9,563 bases of DNA, taken from NCBI GenBank assembly GCA_934716995.1, contig CAKUYO010000059.1, positions 1-9,563 on the forward strand, in the 5' to 3' direction. The DNA is from an uncultured Bacteroidales bacterium (GTDB lineage Bacteria > Bacteroidota > Bacteroidia > Bacteroidales > Paludibacteraceae). Positions 1 to 7,462 of this stretch are shown piece by piece. Every line of letters begins with the position of its first letter. The stretch's first letter is position 1. The position numbers were made by a program, and so were the translations under genes. The notes under the pieces are model-generated. The model searched no databases, had not been told where the DNA came from, and saw nothing but the letters and a program-made list of their open reading frames with translations.

Positions 1-5
1 CACAT
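1..5 (-). CDS. Possible start of a divergent gene leaving the window at its left edge
   Basis: On the minus strand an ATG lies at 5-3, with GAGGAG at 20-15 as a Shine-Dalgarno-like stretch 9 nt before it. About 50 bp upstream is a good Bacteroidota -7 box (TACCTTTG). Together these suggest that a gene starts here and runs leftwards out of the window. Only the start codon and part of codon 2 are visible, so no product can be named. The ATG could be chance. Confidence 0.3.
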
Positions 6-53
6 TCTTATTGACTCCTCATCTTAATTTTTGATACTTCTCCTTTCACGCTG

Positions 54-61
54 CAAAGGTA
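54..61 (-). promoter_or_regulatory. Minus-strand Bacteroidota -7 box (TACCTTTG)
   Basis: Read on the minus strand, 61-54 is TACCTTTG, matching the Bacteroidota -7 consensus TAnnTTTG, and it continues into GCAGCG. The same CTTTGCAGCG occurs at the + strand promoter about 90 bp away. No TTTG is present at the expected -33 position, so only half the promoter is convincing. It would serve a gene to the left of the window. Confidence 0.45.
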
Positions 62-119
62 AAGCATAAACTGTATAGATATTGTTTTTAGACGGTTGCC
101 CCTATAATTTGGCTTTTGG

Positions 120-151
120 TTTGCATATATGTGTTTTATTTTGTATCTTTG
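120..151 (+). promoter_or_regulatory. Bacteroidota promoter for the GH13 lipoprotein pair
   Basis: A -33 box TTTG (120-123) is followed by exactly 20 nt and then a -7 box TATCTTTG (144-151), a full match to the TTTG/TAnnTTTG pattern of the Bacteroidota primary sigma factor. Transcription should begin a few bases after 151, giving a leader of roughly 35-40 nt before the start codon at 195. No other promoter is seen before the second GH13 gene, so both are probably co-transcribed. Confidence 0.75.
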
Positions 152-165
152 CAGCGTTTTTTAAC

Positions 166-188
166 AAATGTAAGTCTCTAATACATTT
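166..188 (+). promoter_or_regulatory. Leader hairpin before the first GH13 gene
   Basis: AAATGTA (166-172) and TACATTT (182-188) are perfect 7-bp inverted repeats with a 9-nt loop. They end 6 nt before the ATG at 195, within the predicted 5' leader. The stem is AT-rich and so weak. It could affect translation start or be an operator half-site pair; neither is shown. Confidence 0.35.
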
Positions 189-194
189 CATACC

Positions 195-2279
195 ATGAAA
201 AAGCAATTCTTATGGCTGATTGCGCCGCTCCTTGTGGCGTGCAATACCACTCCCGATCCGATCTTGCGTATTGCGACAGGGCAACCGATTACCCCTGTCC
301 GAATGACGGGCGACACCACACACGTGGTGCTGACCGACTATGTGCCGCTCTTGATGAACAAAGGACAAGGGACAAAAGACAAAGAATCGGATTGGCTGGT
401 AAGCGACCGTTTGGAGATACTGAACCTTGTGGGCGAAGGTGCTTTGCCGGAGGAAATGGATATTGTAAATCACGGCAATACCTGCGAAGGTATATCTATT
501 CGTAATGACGATATAGGATTCGTAATACCGATTCTGCCCAATAAACCGGTAAAACAAGGTTTGGTTTCTATGTCTAATCCGATATGTGCAACCAATTGCA
601 TTACTGTAGGTTTCACAGATACGACAAAGGCAGAAACGATCGTGGCGTATGTGCAGAATATGCCTATTATCAGTACATCGTTCACCCAAAACGAAGACGG
701 CACTTACACCATAGACCTTTCCAAGAGTGAGGAGGTAAAACTATGCAGCAAAGGGCGTGCCTATCTGCGTGTTTTTGCAGAGGACAGCACTTACCTGTAC
801 AATGATATTCTTATCCCCCTGCAGGACGGCAAACCCGTAACCGATGCGGCTTTGCTCAACCGCCACGACGATCAGGCACAAGTGCTCTACTCTATCCTCG
901 TGGACCGTTTCCAAAACGGCAACACAAGCAACGACTGGAAAATGAATTCGCCCGAAGTGTTGGATATTGTGGACTACCAGGGCGGCGATTTGGCAGGTAT
1001 CACGCAGAAAATCAAAGAAGGTTATTTCACCGACTTGGGCGTTAATACGCTATGGATCAGTCCTATCACGCAGAACCCGTGGGACGCATGGGGCAAGTAT
1101 GTATTCCACCACGGCAACAAGTACGACTCCACCAAGACCTACACCAAATTCTCCGGTTACCACGGCTATTGGCCTATCTACGCCACGGCAATCGACAAGC
1201 GTCTCGGCACAGACCGCGAACTGAAAGAACTTCTCTCGTGCGCGCACGCGAACAATATAAATGTGGTGCTTGACTATGTTGCCAATCACATGCATATCAA
1301 CGCCCCCACCTTGCAGGAGCACCCCGATTGGCACACGGATTCAATTTTGCCGGACGGACGTCGTAACTTTGAACTTTGGGATGAGGCACGCCTGACCACC
1401 TGGTTTGATACCCATATTCCGACATTGGATTTGGAGCGAGAGGAGGTATGCCAACCGATGACCGACTCTGCCCTCTATTGGCTTGCCAACTACGACTTTG
1501 ACGGTTTCCGCCACGATGCGTGCAAACATATCCCCGAACAGTATTGGCGTATGCTCGGACAAAAGATGGCAGAACGTTTCCCCGACCGCCATATATGGAT
1601 GATCGGCGAGACCTATGGTTCGCCCGAACTGATCAACTCGTATGTCAAAACGGGTATGCTCAATGCGCAGTTTGACTTCAACGTATATTTTACTGCCATA
1701 CACGCATTATGCAACGACGGCAGTATGCAAAACTTGGACAATACCATTCGCACCTCTCTCGCCACCTACGGAGCACATCATACGATGGGCAACATCTCGG
1801 GCAATCATGACCAGGTTCGCTTTGCGTCGTTTGTCGGCGGGGCGGTCAGTTTTTGGGAAGATCCGAAAGAGGCGGGCTGGACACGCTATTGCGGTATCGT
1901 TCCCAACGACCAAACCGGCAACACACAGCGGATAGAGGAAGCGTACAAATGTGCGCTGTTGCTTGAGGTGCTCAATCTGACCCTCCCCGGCGTGCCATGT
2001 ATCTACCAGGGCGACGAATATGCCGAAGTGGGTGCCAACGACCCCGATAACCGGCACATGATGCGTTTCGACGGACTGGACGAACACGAACAGAATTTCC
2101 GCCGTCAGGTGAAAGACCTGATACATCTGCGCCGCTCGTCTATGCCGCTGCTCTATGGCGACTATATCCCCGTTTCGGCAACCGATGACGTGCTTTGCTT
2201 CGACCGCGTGTATCTCGGCGAGACCATACGCGTGGAGATTGACCGCAACAATCTGACTTACTCAATTACTAAATTATAA
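195..2279 (+). CDS. GH13 alpha-amylase-family lipoprotein with an N-terminal beta-rich region
   Basis: A 694-residue secreted glycoside hydrolase of family GH13, predicted to cleave alpha-glucosidic bonds in starch, glycogen or maltodextrins. Residues 1-16 form a lipoprotein signal with lipobox LVAC, so C16 would carry the lipid. Residues ~25-220 form a beta-rich region I cannot assign to a family. The catalytic barrel begins near residue 228 with YSILVDRFQNG. The GH13 motifs are present: DYVANH (D360, H365), PTLDLE (409-414), DGFRHDACKH with nucleophile D441, IGETY with acid/base E472, and GNHD with transition-state stabiliser D539. An SGYHGYWP segment precedes motif I. The C-terminal beta domain is short. 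Only one acidic residue follows C16 closely, so a surface-export signal is not evident. It ends 6 bp before the next GH13 gene. No susC/susD partner is in the window. Family call is firm; exact specificity is unknown. Confidence 0.9.
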   Translation: MKKQFLWLIAPLLVACNTTPDPILRIATGQPITPVRMTGDTTHVVLTDYVPLLMNKGQGTKDKESDWLVSDRLEILNLVGEGALPEEMDIVNHGNTCEGISIRNDDIGFVIPILPNKPVKQGLVSMSNPICATNCITVGFTDTTKAETIVAYVQNMPIISTSFTQNEDGTYTIDLSKSEEVKLCSKGRAYLRVFAEDSTYLYNDILIPLQDGKPVTDAALLNRHDDQAQVLYSILVDRFQNGNTSNDWKMNSPEVLDIVDYQGGDLAGITQKIKEGYFTDLGVNTLWISPITQNPWDAWGKYVFHHGNKYDSTKTYTKFSGYHGYWPIYATAIDKRLGTDRELKELLSCAHANNINVVLDYVANHMHINAPTLQEHPDWHTDSILPDGRRNFELWDEARLTTWFDTHIPTLDLEREEVCQPMTDSALYWLANYDFDGFRHDACKHIPEQYWRMLGQKMAERFPDRHIWMIGETYGSPELINSYVKTGMLNAQFDFNVYFTAIHALCNDGSMQNLDNTIRTSLATYGAHHTMGNISGNHDQVRFASFVGGAVSFWEDPKEAGWTRYCGIVPNDQTGNTQRIEEAYKCALLLEVLNLTLPGVPCIYQGDEYAEVGANDPDNRHMMRFDGLDEHEQNFRRQVKDLIHLRRSSMPLLYGDYIPVSATDDVLCFDRVYLGETIRVEIDRNNLTYSITKL

Positions 2280-2285
2280 TCAACA

Positions 2286-3629
2286 ATGAAGAAACTTTTT
2301 ATCTTTGCGTTAGGACTGCTGACGCTGGCTTCTTGCGCCAAACAGGAGGAACCTACCAGACACACCAAATGGGCGTATGATGCCACTATCTACGAACTCA
2401 ACACACGCCAACTGACACCCGAAGGCACGTTTGCTGCAGCCGAGGCTTGCCTGCCCGAACTGCGTGAGAACGGCATTGATATTCTGTGGATTATGCCTTG
2501 TCAGCCGATTGGTGTTCTGACCCGCAAAGGCACACTTGGCAGTTACTATTCGATTATCGACTATTGCCGGTTCAACCCCGAGTTTGGCACTCGTGCCGAC
2601 TTTGAGCACCTGCTCGCCACGGCACACGATCTCGGGTTCAAGGTTATTCTCGACTGGGTGGCTAACCACACCGCTCCCGACAGCAAATGGACGGAGAATG
2701 AGGGCTGGCATTATCGCGACAGTCTCGGCAACCTGATGGTGCAATACGATTGGACGGACATCTCCAAACTGAACTACGACAATGAGGAGATGCGCCGGGA
2801 GATGCGCCGCTGCATGCACTGGTGGATGGATTCGATTGGCATCGACGGTTTCCGTTGCGACGTGGCAGGCGAAGTGCCGACCGATTTTTGGAATATGGCG
2901 ATGGGCGACCTCAGAAAGACGCACCCCGATATGTTTACGCTGGCAGAAGACGAAGCAAAGAACTATGAATTGACCGAATCGGCATTCGATATGTACTACG
3001 GTTGGGAACTCCACCACCTTATGAACAATGTGGCACAAGGCAAGAGCAGTGTGCAAGACTTGTGGAACTACTTCGCAAAAGCCGACACCACCACACGTGC
3101 CAATGCGATCCGTATGAACTTCACTTCGAACCACGACGAGAACTCATGGAACGGCACCGAGTTGGAGCGTATGGGTGATGCGGCTGACCTCTTCGCAGCG
3201 TTTACTTACGTCGTGCCCGGTATGCCGTTGATCTACACCGGTCAGTTGAGCGGAAACCATCACCGTTTGGAGTTCTTCGAGAAAGACTGCATCGACCGCG
3301 TAGAGGGCGCACCGCAATATGCTATGTATCAGAAACTGAACGGTTTGCGCAAAGCCAACAAGGCATTGTGGAGTCCTGAACTCGGAGCCAAAATGTTGCG
3401 CCTGATGGCTGACAACAAGCAGATTTTTGCTTGTGTCCGTCCGTTGGAAAACGGTGAAAACACCGTTATTGCCGTAATGAACATGTCGGCAGACGAACAG
3501 ACCGTGGCTCTTGACCTCACCGGCTACGAAGGCACCTACACCTGCTTCAACTGCGGCGAGAAGAAAACACTCACAGCAAATGAGACGATGACACTCAAAC
3601 CATGGGAATACCGTATTCTGACAAAGTAA
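2286..3629 (+). CDS. GH13 alpha-amylase-family lipoprotein, compact form
   Basis: A 447-residue GH13 enzyme, the second of a tandem pair. The signal ends in lipobox LASC (C17), followed by AKQEEP. The lysine-then-two-acidic pattern just after the cysteine resembles the Bacteroidota lipoprotein surface-export signal, so I infer a surface-exposed enzyme. The barrel starts almost at once (WAYDATIYELNTRQ) with no extra N-terminal domain. Motifs: DWVANH (D123, H128), DGFRCDVAGE with nucleophile D192, LAEDE with likely acid/base E221, and SNHDEN with D284. A small beta domain closes the protein from about residue 370. The segment after motif I is short, suggesting a reduced domain B. It is translated 6 bp after the upstream gene without a clear ribosome binding site, and an intrinsic terminator follows 24 bp after its stop. 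It probably acts on alpha-glucan fragments alongside its neighbour. Confidence 0.9.
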   Translation: MKKLFIFALGLLTLASCAKQEEPTRHTKWAYDATIYELNTRQLTPEGTFAAAEACLPELRENGIDILWIMPCQPIGVLTRKGTLGSYYSIIDYCRFNPEFGTRADFEHLLATAHDLGFKVILDWVANHTAPDSKWTENEGWHYRDSLGNLMVQYDWTDISKLNYDNEEMRREMRRCMHWWMDSIGIDGFRCDVAGEVPTDFWNMAMGDLRKTHPDMFTLAEDEAKNYELTESAFDMYYGWELHHLMNNVAQGKSSVQDLWNYFAKADTTTRANAIRMNFTSNHDENSWNGTELERMGDAADLFAAFTYVVPGMPLIYTGQLSGNHHRLEFFEKDCIDRVEGAPQYAMYQKLNGLRKANKALWSPELGAKMLRLMADNKQIFACVRPLENGENTVIAVMNMSADEQTVALDLTGYEGTYTCFNCGEKKTLTANETMTLKPWEYRILTK

Positions 3630-3652
3630 AGATCCCCTACTCTTTTTATTGC

Positions 3653-3688
3653 AAAACAGGCTGCCTGAAAAAGGCAGCCTGTTTTTTT
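3653..3688 (+). terminator. Rho-independent terminator after the GH13 pair
   Basis: A perfect 13-bp stem (3653-3665 with 3673-3685) closes a 7-nt loop, TGAAAAA. The GC-rich core is CAGGCTGCC/GGCAGCCTG, and a run of seven T ends at 3688. This is a textbook intrinsic terminator and separates the GH13 unit from nadK. The A-run on the 5' side would also permit some termination on the minus strand. Confidence 0.93.
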
Positions 3689-3759
3689 GTCTTATCACTT
3701 GCCTTGCGCAGCATCCGGGAAAGGTCAGGGAAACCGCAAGGAGATTTAGCAACCGGCAC

Positions 3760-3790
3760 TTGCACATTTCCTAAAAAAGCAGTAACTTTG
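3760..3790 (+). promoter_or_regulatory. Bacteroidota promoter for nadK
   Basis: TTG (3760-3762, last three bases of a degenerate TTTG -33 box), a 20-nt spacer and the -7 box TAACTTTG (3783-3790) lie 45 bp before the nadK start. The 19 bp at 3773-3791 that include the -7 box are identical to those at the mce promoter (6938-6956). Confidence 0.7.
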
Positions 3791-3800
3791 TCGCGGATAT

Positions 3801-3818
3801 TTGTGCATTGTCGCACAA
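3801..3818 (+). promoter_or_regulatory. Inverted repeat in the nadK leader
   Basis: TTGTGC (3801-3806) and GCACAA (3813-3818) form a perfect 6-bp inverted repeat with a 6-nt centre. It lies at or just after the expected transcription start and 17 bp before the nadK ATG. It could be a repressor operator or an RNA hairpin. No known regulator can be assigned from sequence alone. Confidence 0.35.
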
Positions 3819-3835
3819 CATAAATCAGACACAGT

Positions 3836-4711
3836 ATGACAATTGCTATATTTGGGAATGCGATGAAAGAAAACACCTTGACAGAGGTGTCGCATATCCT
3901 TGCTTTTATGGAAAAACGCGGTGTGAATATCTTGCTCTCGCAGGAACTGCGCCAGGAATTGAACTTACGCGAGTTTCCGCCTTTCCCCGAAGACTGGACG
4001 GGCGAGGGCGAGACGGTAAGTCCCTACAACGAGCCAATCGATTTTGCCATGTCTATCGGCGGAGACGGCACTTTCCTGACCACCGCCGCCGCTATCGGTT
4101 GCAAAAATATCCCTATCATCGGTGTGAACTGCGGGCAGTTGGGTTTCCTTGCCGACGTGCAGACCAAGGATGTGGATGTCATTATGAATCAGTTGATTGA
4201 TGGGCAATACACTATTGAGCAACGCTCCGTGCTGCGAGTCAGTTGCGGACGCGAAGGACTGATTATGGCACCGAATGCGCTCAACGAGATTGCAATTATG
4301 AAACAGGGTATGAGCAGTATGATTTCGGTGGAAGTAACGGCTAACGGAGAAGTGCTGCACACCTACCGTGCCGACGGTTTGGTCATATCCACTCCTACTG
4401 GTAGTACCGCCTATAACCTGTCTATCGGAGGTCCTCTGCTGGTGCCACAGACGCGCGGTCTGATCTTGGCTCCTATTGCCACGCATAGCCTTACTGTCCG
4501 CCCGCTGGTTGTGCCGGATGATTGGAAATTTGACCTGAGAGTTGCCAGTCGCTACAGCAGTTATATGATCAGCGTGGACGGTCGCAGCCAGATACTCAGC
4601 ACCGATGTTACCCTCCATATTGAGCGTGCACCCTATACGATCAAAGTGGTGCAAGTGGGCGAAAACAGTTTCCTCAAATCCCTCCGCGACAAACTCAATT
4701 GGGGAAGATGA
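3836..4711 (+). CDS. nadK: NAD kinase
   Basis: Cytoplasmic ATP-dependent kinase that phosphorylates NAD+ to NADP+, the cell's route to NADP(H). The 291-residue length is typical. The N-terminal half has a Rossmann-like segment (MTIAIFGNAMKE) and the diagnostic GGDGTFL motif, with the key aspartate at D77. It continues with IPIIGVNCGQLGFLAD. The C-terminal half has NALNEIAI, then YRADGLVISTPTGSTAY; residues 185-193 are the conserved STPTGSTAY nucleotide-binding signature, followed by SIGGPLLVP. All family hallmarks are present and no truncation is seen. The ATG at 3836 is chosen because it gives the standard N terminus and follows a good promoter. lgt starts 73 bp after its stop with no promoter visible between, so the two are likely co-transcribed. 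Confidence 0.96.
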   Translation: MTIAIFGNAMKENTLTEVSHILAFMEKRGVNILLSQELRQELNLREFPPFPEDWTGEGETVSPYNEPIDFAMSIGGDGTFLTTAAAIGCKNIPIIGVNCGQLGFLADVQTKDVDVIMNQLIDGQYTIEQRSVLRVSCGREGLIMAPNALNEIAIMKQGMSSMISVEVTANGEVLHTYRADGLVISTPTGSTAYNLSIGGPLLVPQTRGLILAPIATHSLTVRPLVVPDDWKFDLRVASRYSSYMISVDGRSQILSTDVTLHIERAPYTIKVVQVGENSFLKSLRDKLNWGR

Positions 4712-4784
4712 TTCAATGCACAATTAAACCCTATTCAACCACACATAAACTAATAAACCAATCAACTGATAAACTACACACAAT

Positions 4785-5738
4785 ATGCTTGATTTTATTA
4801 CTTGGAACGTTGACCCTGTTCTCATACACATCGGCGATGGCGGCATACGCTGGTACGGACTTCTGTGGGCGGTAGGTATCTATTTGTGCTATCTGATGCA
4901 GGTAAAGATCTACAAACACGAGCATTGTCCTTCCGACTGGGTGGACAAACTTTTTATTTGGATGGTGCTTGGCGTCATCATAGGCGCACGTCTCGGGCAT
5001 TGCTGGTTCTACGAGTGGCACGATGTAACCAATCCCGCCCTCGCCCGCTATTGCCAGATGATGAATATATCCACCGACCCCGTACAGATTTTCGGCTGGA
5101 CTATCAACTACCGCAACCCTTATATCGAGCACCCGCTGTTGCTGCTCAAGATCTGGGAGGGCGGTCTCGCCAGCCACGGCGGGGCTATCGGTTTGATGAT
5201 TGCCGCCATACTCCTCAATAAAAAAGAGTTCTCCAAGTATCCGCAATACCAAACATCGTGGATTTGGATTCTCGACCGCCTCTGTATCGGTGTCTGCTTT
5301 ACGGCAACGCTCATTCGTCTCGGCAACCTGATGAACAGCGAGATCTATGGCGGTCCTACCGATATGCCGTGGGGCTTTGTCTTCGTGCGCGACGGACAGA
5401 CCGTTCCATGCCACCCCACGCAGATCTATGAAATGCTCTATTGCATTGTGGCTATGGTAGTTACGCAGGTGATGTATTGGAAATTTAAGGCGTATCGCCG
5501 TGAGGGACTGCTGCTCGGTGTATTCTTCGAAATTGTCTTTGTTACCCGTTTCGGATTGGAGTTTATCAAGAACGATCAGGAGGCGTTCGAGGCAAACCAC
5601 CTGCTCAATATGGGGCAATGGCTCAGTATTCCGTTTATCCTTCTCGGTCTCTATCTCATCATCCGTGCCTTTCGCCGCCCGCTCCTCCCCGAAGTGGCAC
5701 AAGCCCCCGACGAGAAAAACGAAAAGAAGAAAAAATAA
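4785..5738 (+). CDS. lgt: Phosphatidylglycerol:prolipoprotein diacylglyceryl transferase
   Basis: Inner-membrane enzyme that moves diacylglycerol from phosphatidylglycerol to the lipobox cysteine of prolipoproteins, the first step of lipoprotein maturation. The 317-residue protein has several hydrophobic membrane segments. Conserved features: RWYGLL with Y24; GARLGHCWFYE; WEGGLASHGG with H131 (equivalent to E. coli H103); RLGNLMNSEIYG with R178 and E186, keeping the 8-residue spacing of E. coli R143/E151; HPTQIYE (H210); and R255 in VTRFGLEF (equivalent to R239). The loop between GARLGH and WEGG is longer than in E. coli, as I recall for Bacteroidota versions. The C terminus is a lysine-rich cytoplasmic tail. 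It follows nadK by 73 bp. Both GH13 proteins upstream are predicted substrates, though all cellular lipoproteins are. Housekeeping and normally essential. Confidence 0.96.
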   Translation: MLDFITWNVDPVLIHIGDGGIRWYGLLWAVGIYLCYLMQVKIYKHEHCPSDWVDKLFIWMVLGVIIGARLGHCWFYEWHDVTNPALARYCQMMNISTDPVQIFGWTINYRNPYIEHPLLLLKIWEGGLASHGGAIGLMIAAILLNKKEFSKYPQYQTSWIWILDRLCIGVCFTATLIRLGNLMNSEIYGGPTDMPWGFVFVRDGQTVPCHPTQIYEMLYCIVAMVVTQVMYWKFKAYRREGLLLGVFFEIVFVTRFGLEFIKNDQEAFEANHLLNMGQWLSIPFILLGLYLIIRAFRRPLLPEVAQAPDEKNEKKKK

Positions 5739-5783
5739 ACCGTTTACAGGTATAGAAAAATACAACATCTTCGTTTGAGAAAA

Positions 5784-5805
5784 GTAAGGTGGATGTAAGG
5801 AGGAT
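5784..5805 (+). repeat. Adjacent 11-bp direct repeat before the DUF1207-like gene
   Basis: GTAAGGTGGAT (5784-5794) is followed immediately by GTAAGGAGGAT (5795-5805), matching at 10 of 11 positions. The repeat lies in the 102-bp gap after lgt, about 35 bp before the likely start at 5841. No clear TTTG/TAnnTTTG promoter is present in the gap. A helical-turn spacing of 11 bp would suit a transcription-factor site, but this is inference. Confidence 0.4.
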
Positions 5806-5840
5806 GGTTATAGGATAGGCTTAGGTTGTCAGTTGGAAAA

Positions 5841-6878
5841 ATGCAACATTTGAAACACATAGTATGCGTTTTGTGGATGTTTTTTATTGCGTCCACTCTT
5901 TCTGCTGCCCATACCGCTTTCGGTGACAGGCTGTTTCGTTACAGCCCCTTCGGGCATAGTCTCTATGCTGACGAACACCCCGATTTTGTGCGAATGGATG
6001 TGGCTTATACCAAGATGTACCCCGTTTACGACTGGGAACACTCGGGCAAAGACTACCGCACGCAGACGCTCGGAATCTTCGGTTTTCAGTTGCCGCTCTG
6101 GTACGGACAACTTGCCGATTCCGCTATGGCTCTGAGTGTTACGGCAGCTATGTCTGCCAATATATGGATGGATCTTTTCGGTGGAAAGACCTCGCCCATT
6201 GTGGATACCGACTATCGTATTGCCCTGCCCACCGTCGCATTTATGCACCGCATCAACCGGGGTTTTGCCCGCAACTATGCTGTCAGTTGGTCGCCTTTCA
6301 AACACGAATCCACCCATATCGGCGACGAACTCCAGATACAGAAAGTCGCGGAAAACAGGGCATTGCGGCGTGTGAATGTGTCGTACAACTATACGGAGTT
6401 TACTTTCACGCTCAACGAGGCGGAAAACCGCTACACCGAGAATCATTGTTTCCGTGCGGGACTGATGCTCCTGTGGGATTGGCACAAAGGCTGGTACAAA
6501 GTGGACGAAGAGGACGGCGACCGCACACTTACCCGCCCTCGTCTGTCGCCGTGGGAAGCCTATCTGCAATACCAATACCAGTCGCCCACTTCGCACCACG
6601 GCTTTCAGGGGATTGTCTCCGCCGAGGTGCGCAACCGTGCCCTGTACGGCTACAACTTGGACAACAAAACAACAGATACAGAGCCTATAATGCAAGATGA
6701 AACACGGGTTTTCACCTACAATGTATTTGTCGGTGCGCGCTACAATACACCCCGTTACGACGGTTATTTCTCGCGCATTGCATTAGGGCTTCGTGCCTAC
6801 CACGGCAACTGTCCTTATGGGCAGTTCCGCAACCTCCGTTCGTTCAGCCATATCGGTGTCTGTTTGCTCTTTGAGTGA
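5841..6878 (+). CDS. Exported DUF1207-like protein, probably outer membrane
   Basis: A 345-residue protein of unknown function. I start it at the ATG at 5841; a TTG at 5826 would add five residues but fits a signal peptide less well. Residues ~1-23 are a Sec signal (basic/polar start, then a hydrophobic stretch ending STLSAA) without a lipobox cysteine. The mature part has alternating aromatic/polar strands suggesting a beta-barrel or beta-sheet outer-membrane protein. It resembles DUF1207 in order and wording of motifs: a DYRIALP segment (D124-R126) after SANIWMDLFGG, then HESTHIGDE (HIGDE at 159-163), which matches the family's HLGDE signature, and a strand-rich C-terminal half ending in GVCLLFE. 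It follows lgt by 102 bp. Function is not known for the family. A different outer-membrane beta-protein family is the main alternative. Confidence 0.65.
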   Translation: MQHLKHIVCVLWMFFIASTLSAAHTAFGDRLFRYSPFGHSLYADEHPDFVRMDVAYTKMYPVYDWEHSGKDYRTQTLGIFGFQLPLWYGQLADSAMALSVTAAMSANIWMDLFGGKTSPIVDTDYRIALPTVAFMHRINRGFARNYAVSWSPFKHESTHIGDELQIQKVAENRALRRVNVSYNYTEFTFTLNEAENRYTENHCFRAGLMLLWDWHKGWYKVDEEDGDRTLTRPRLSPWEAYLQYQYQSPTSHHGFQGIVSAEVRNRALYGYNLDNKTTDTEPIMQDETRVFTYNVFVGARYNTPRYDGYFSRIALGLRAYHGNCPYGQFRNLRSFSHIGVCLLFE

Positions 6879-6923
6879 TTTTGAAAGGTACGAAAGGCAA
6901 AAAACAAATAAATTAGGGGTATA

Positions 6924-6955
6924 TTTGGGAAGTTCGGAAAAAAGCAGTAACTTTG
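6924..6955 (+). promoter_or_regulatory. Bacteroidota promoter for mce and downstream genes
   Basis: A -33 box TTTG (6924-6927), a 20-nt spacer and the -7 box TAACTTTG (6948-6955) make a full consensus promoter. The expected leader is about 85 nt and AT-rich, with a small TGTTTA/TAAACA hairpin at 7021-7035. No other promoter is seen before the carboxyltransferase gene, so this one probably serves mce, the four-helix-bundle gene and mmdA. Confidence 0.75.
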
Positions 6956-7045
6956 TAGGCAAATGGTGTTTATATACCTTATATAATATATCTACTATAG
7001 TCAATTATTAACCCATCTATTGTTTAACATAAACACAAAAACACA

Positions 7046-7459
7046 ATGAAACCAACTCATATTGAGCATCTTGGTATCGCTGTAACTAATTTGGAAGACG
7101 CTATGCCGTTCTTCGAGTTCTTAACCGGTGAAAAATGCTACTCTATCGAAGAGGTGGCTGACCAGAAAGTACGCACGGCGTTCTTCAAAGTCGGACAAAC
7201 CAAGATAGAACTTCTGGAGCCTACCTGCCCAGAATCCACTATCGCCAAATTTATCGAGAAAAACGGCGGTCGCGGTGGCGTTCACCACGTGGCATTCAAC
7301 GTTGAGAACGTAGAAGAAGCTCTGAAAGAAGCCGAGGCAGCAGGAATCCAACTCATAGACAAGGCTCCCCGCAAAGGTGCCGAGAACCTGATGATTGCCT
7401 TCCTCCACCCCAAGAGCACCAAAGGCGTCCTGACCGAGTTATGCCAACAACCCCAATAA
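7046..7459 (+). CDS. mce: Methylmalonyl-CoA epimerase
   Basis: Cytoplasmic enzyme of the vicinal-oxygen-chelate (glyoxalase-like) superfamily that interconverts (R)- and (S)-methylmalonyl-CoA. It links the B12-dependent mutase to the decarboxylase/carboxyltransferase step of propionate formation. At 137 residues it has family length. Metal-ligand positions can be placed by comparison with the Propionibacterium and human enzymes: H8 in HLGIAV, E55 in KIELLEP, H80 or H81 in GGVHHVAF, and E131 in GVLTELC. The motif FLHPKSTKGVLTEL near the C terminus is characteristic. In Bacteroidales mce is commonly followed directly by the carboxyltransferase gene. Here the two are separated by 646 bp holding a repeat-flanked small gene. 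Confidence 0.95.
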   Translation: MKPTHIEHLGIAVTNLEDAMPFFEFLTGEKCYSIEEVADQKVRTAFFKVGQTKIELLEPTCPESTIAKFIEKNGGRGGVHHVAFNVENVEEALKEAEAAGIQLIDKAPRKGAENLMIAFLHPKSTKGVLTELCQQPQ

Positions 7460-7462
7460 GTA

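Noticed and set aside
2310..3134. 274-codon open frame on the minus strand
   Set aside because: It lies opposite the second GH13 gene, which carries complete catalytic motifs on the + strand.
4731..5768. 345-codon open frame on the minus strand
   Set aside because: It covers lgt almost exactly, and all Lgt catalytic residues are on the + strand. The reverse translation shows no family motif.
5804..5818. Four-codon ORF following an AGGAGG sequence
   Set aside because: The purine-rich stretch abuts the ATG with no spacing and is explained by the 11-bp direct repeat. Bacteroidota rarely depend on Shine-Dalgarno sequences.
5826..5840. TTG start for the DUF1207-like gene
   Set aside because: The ATG at 5841 gives a better signal peptide. 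The five extra residues add nothing recognisable.
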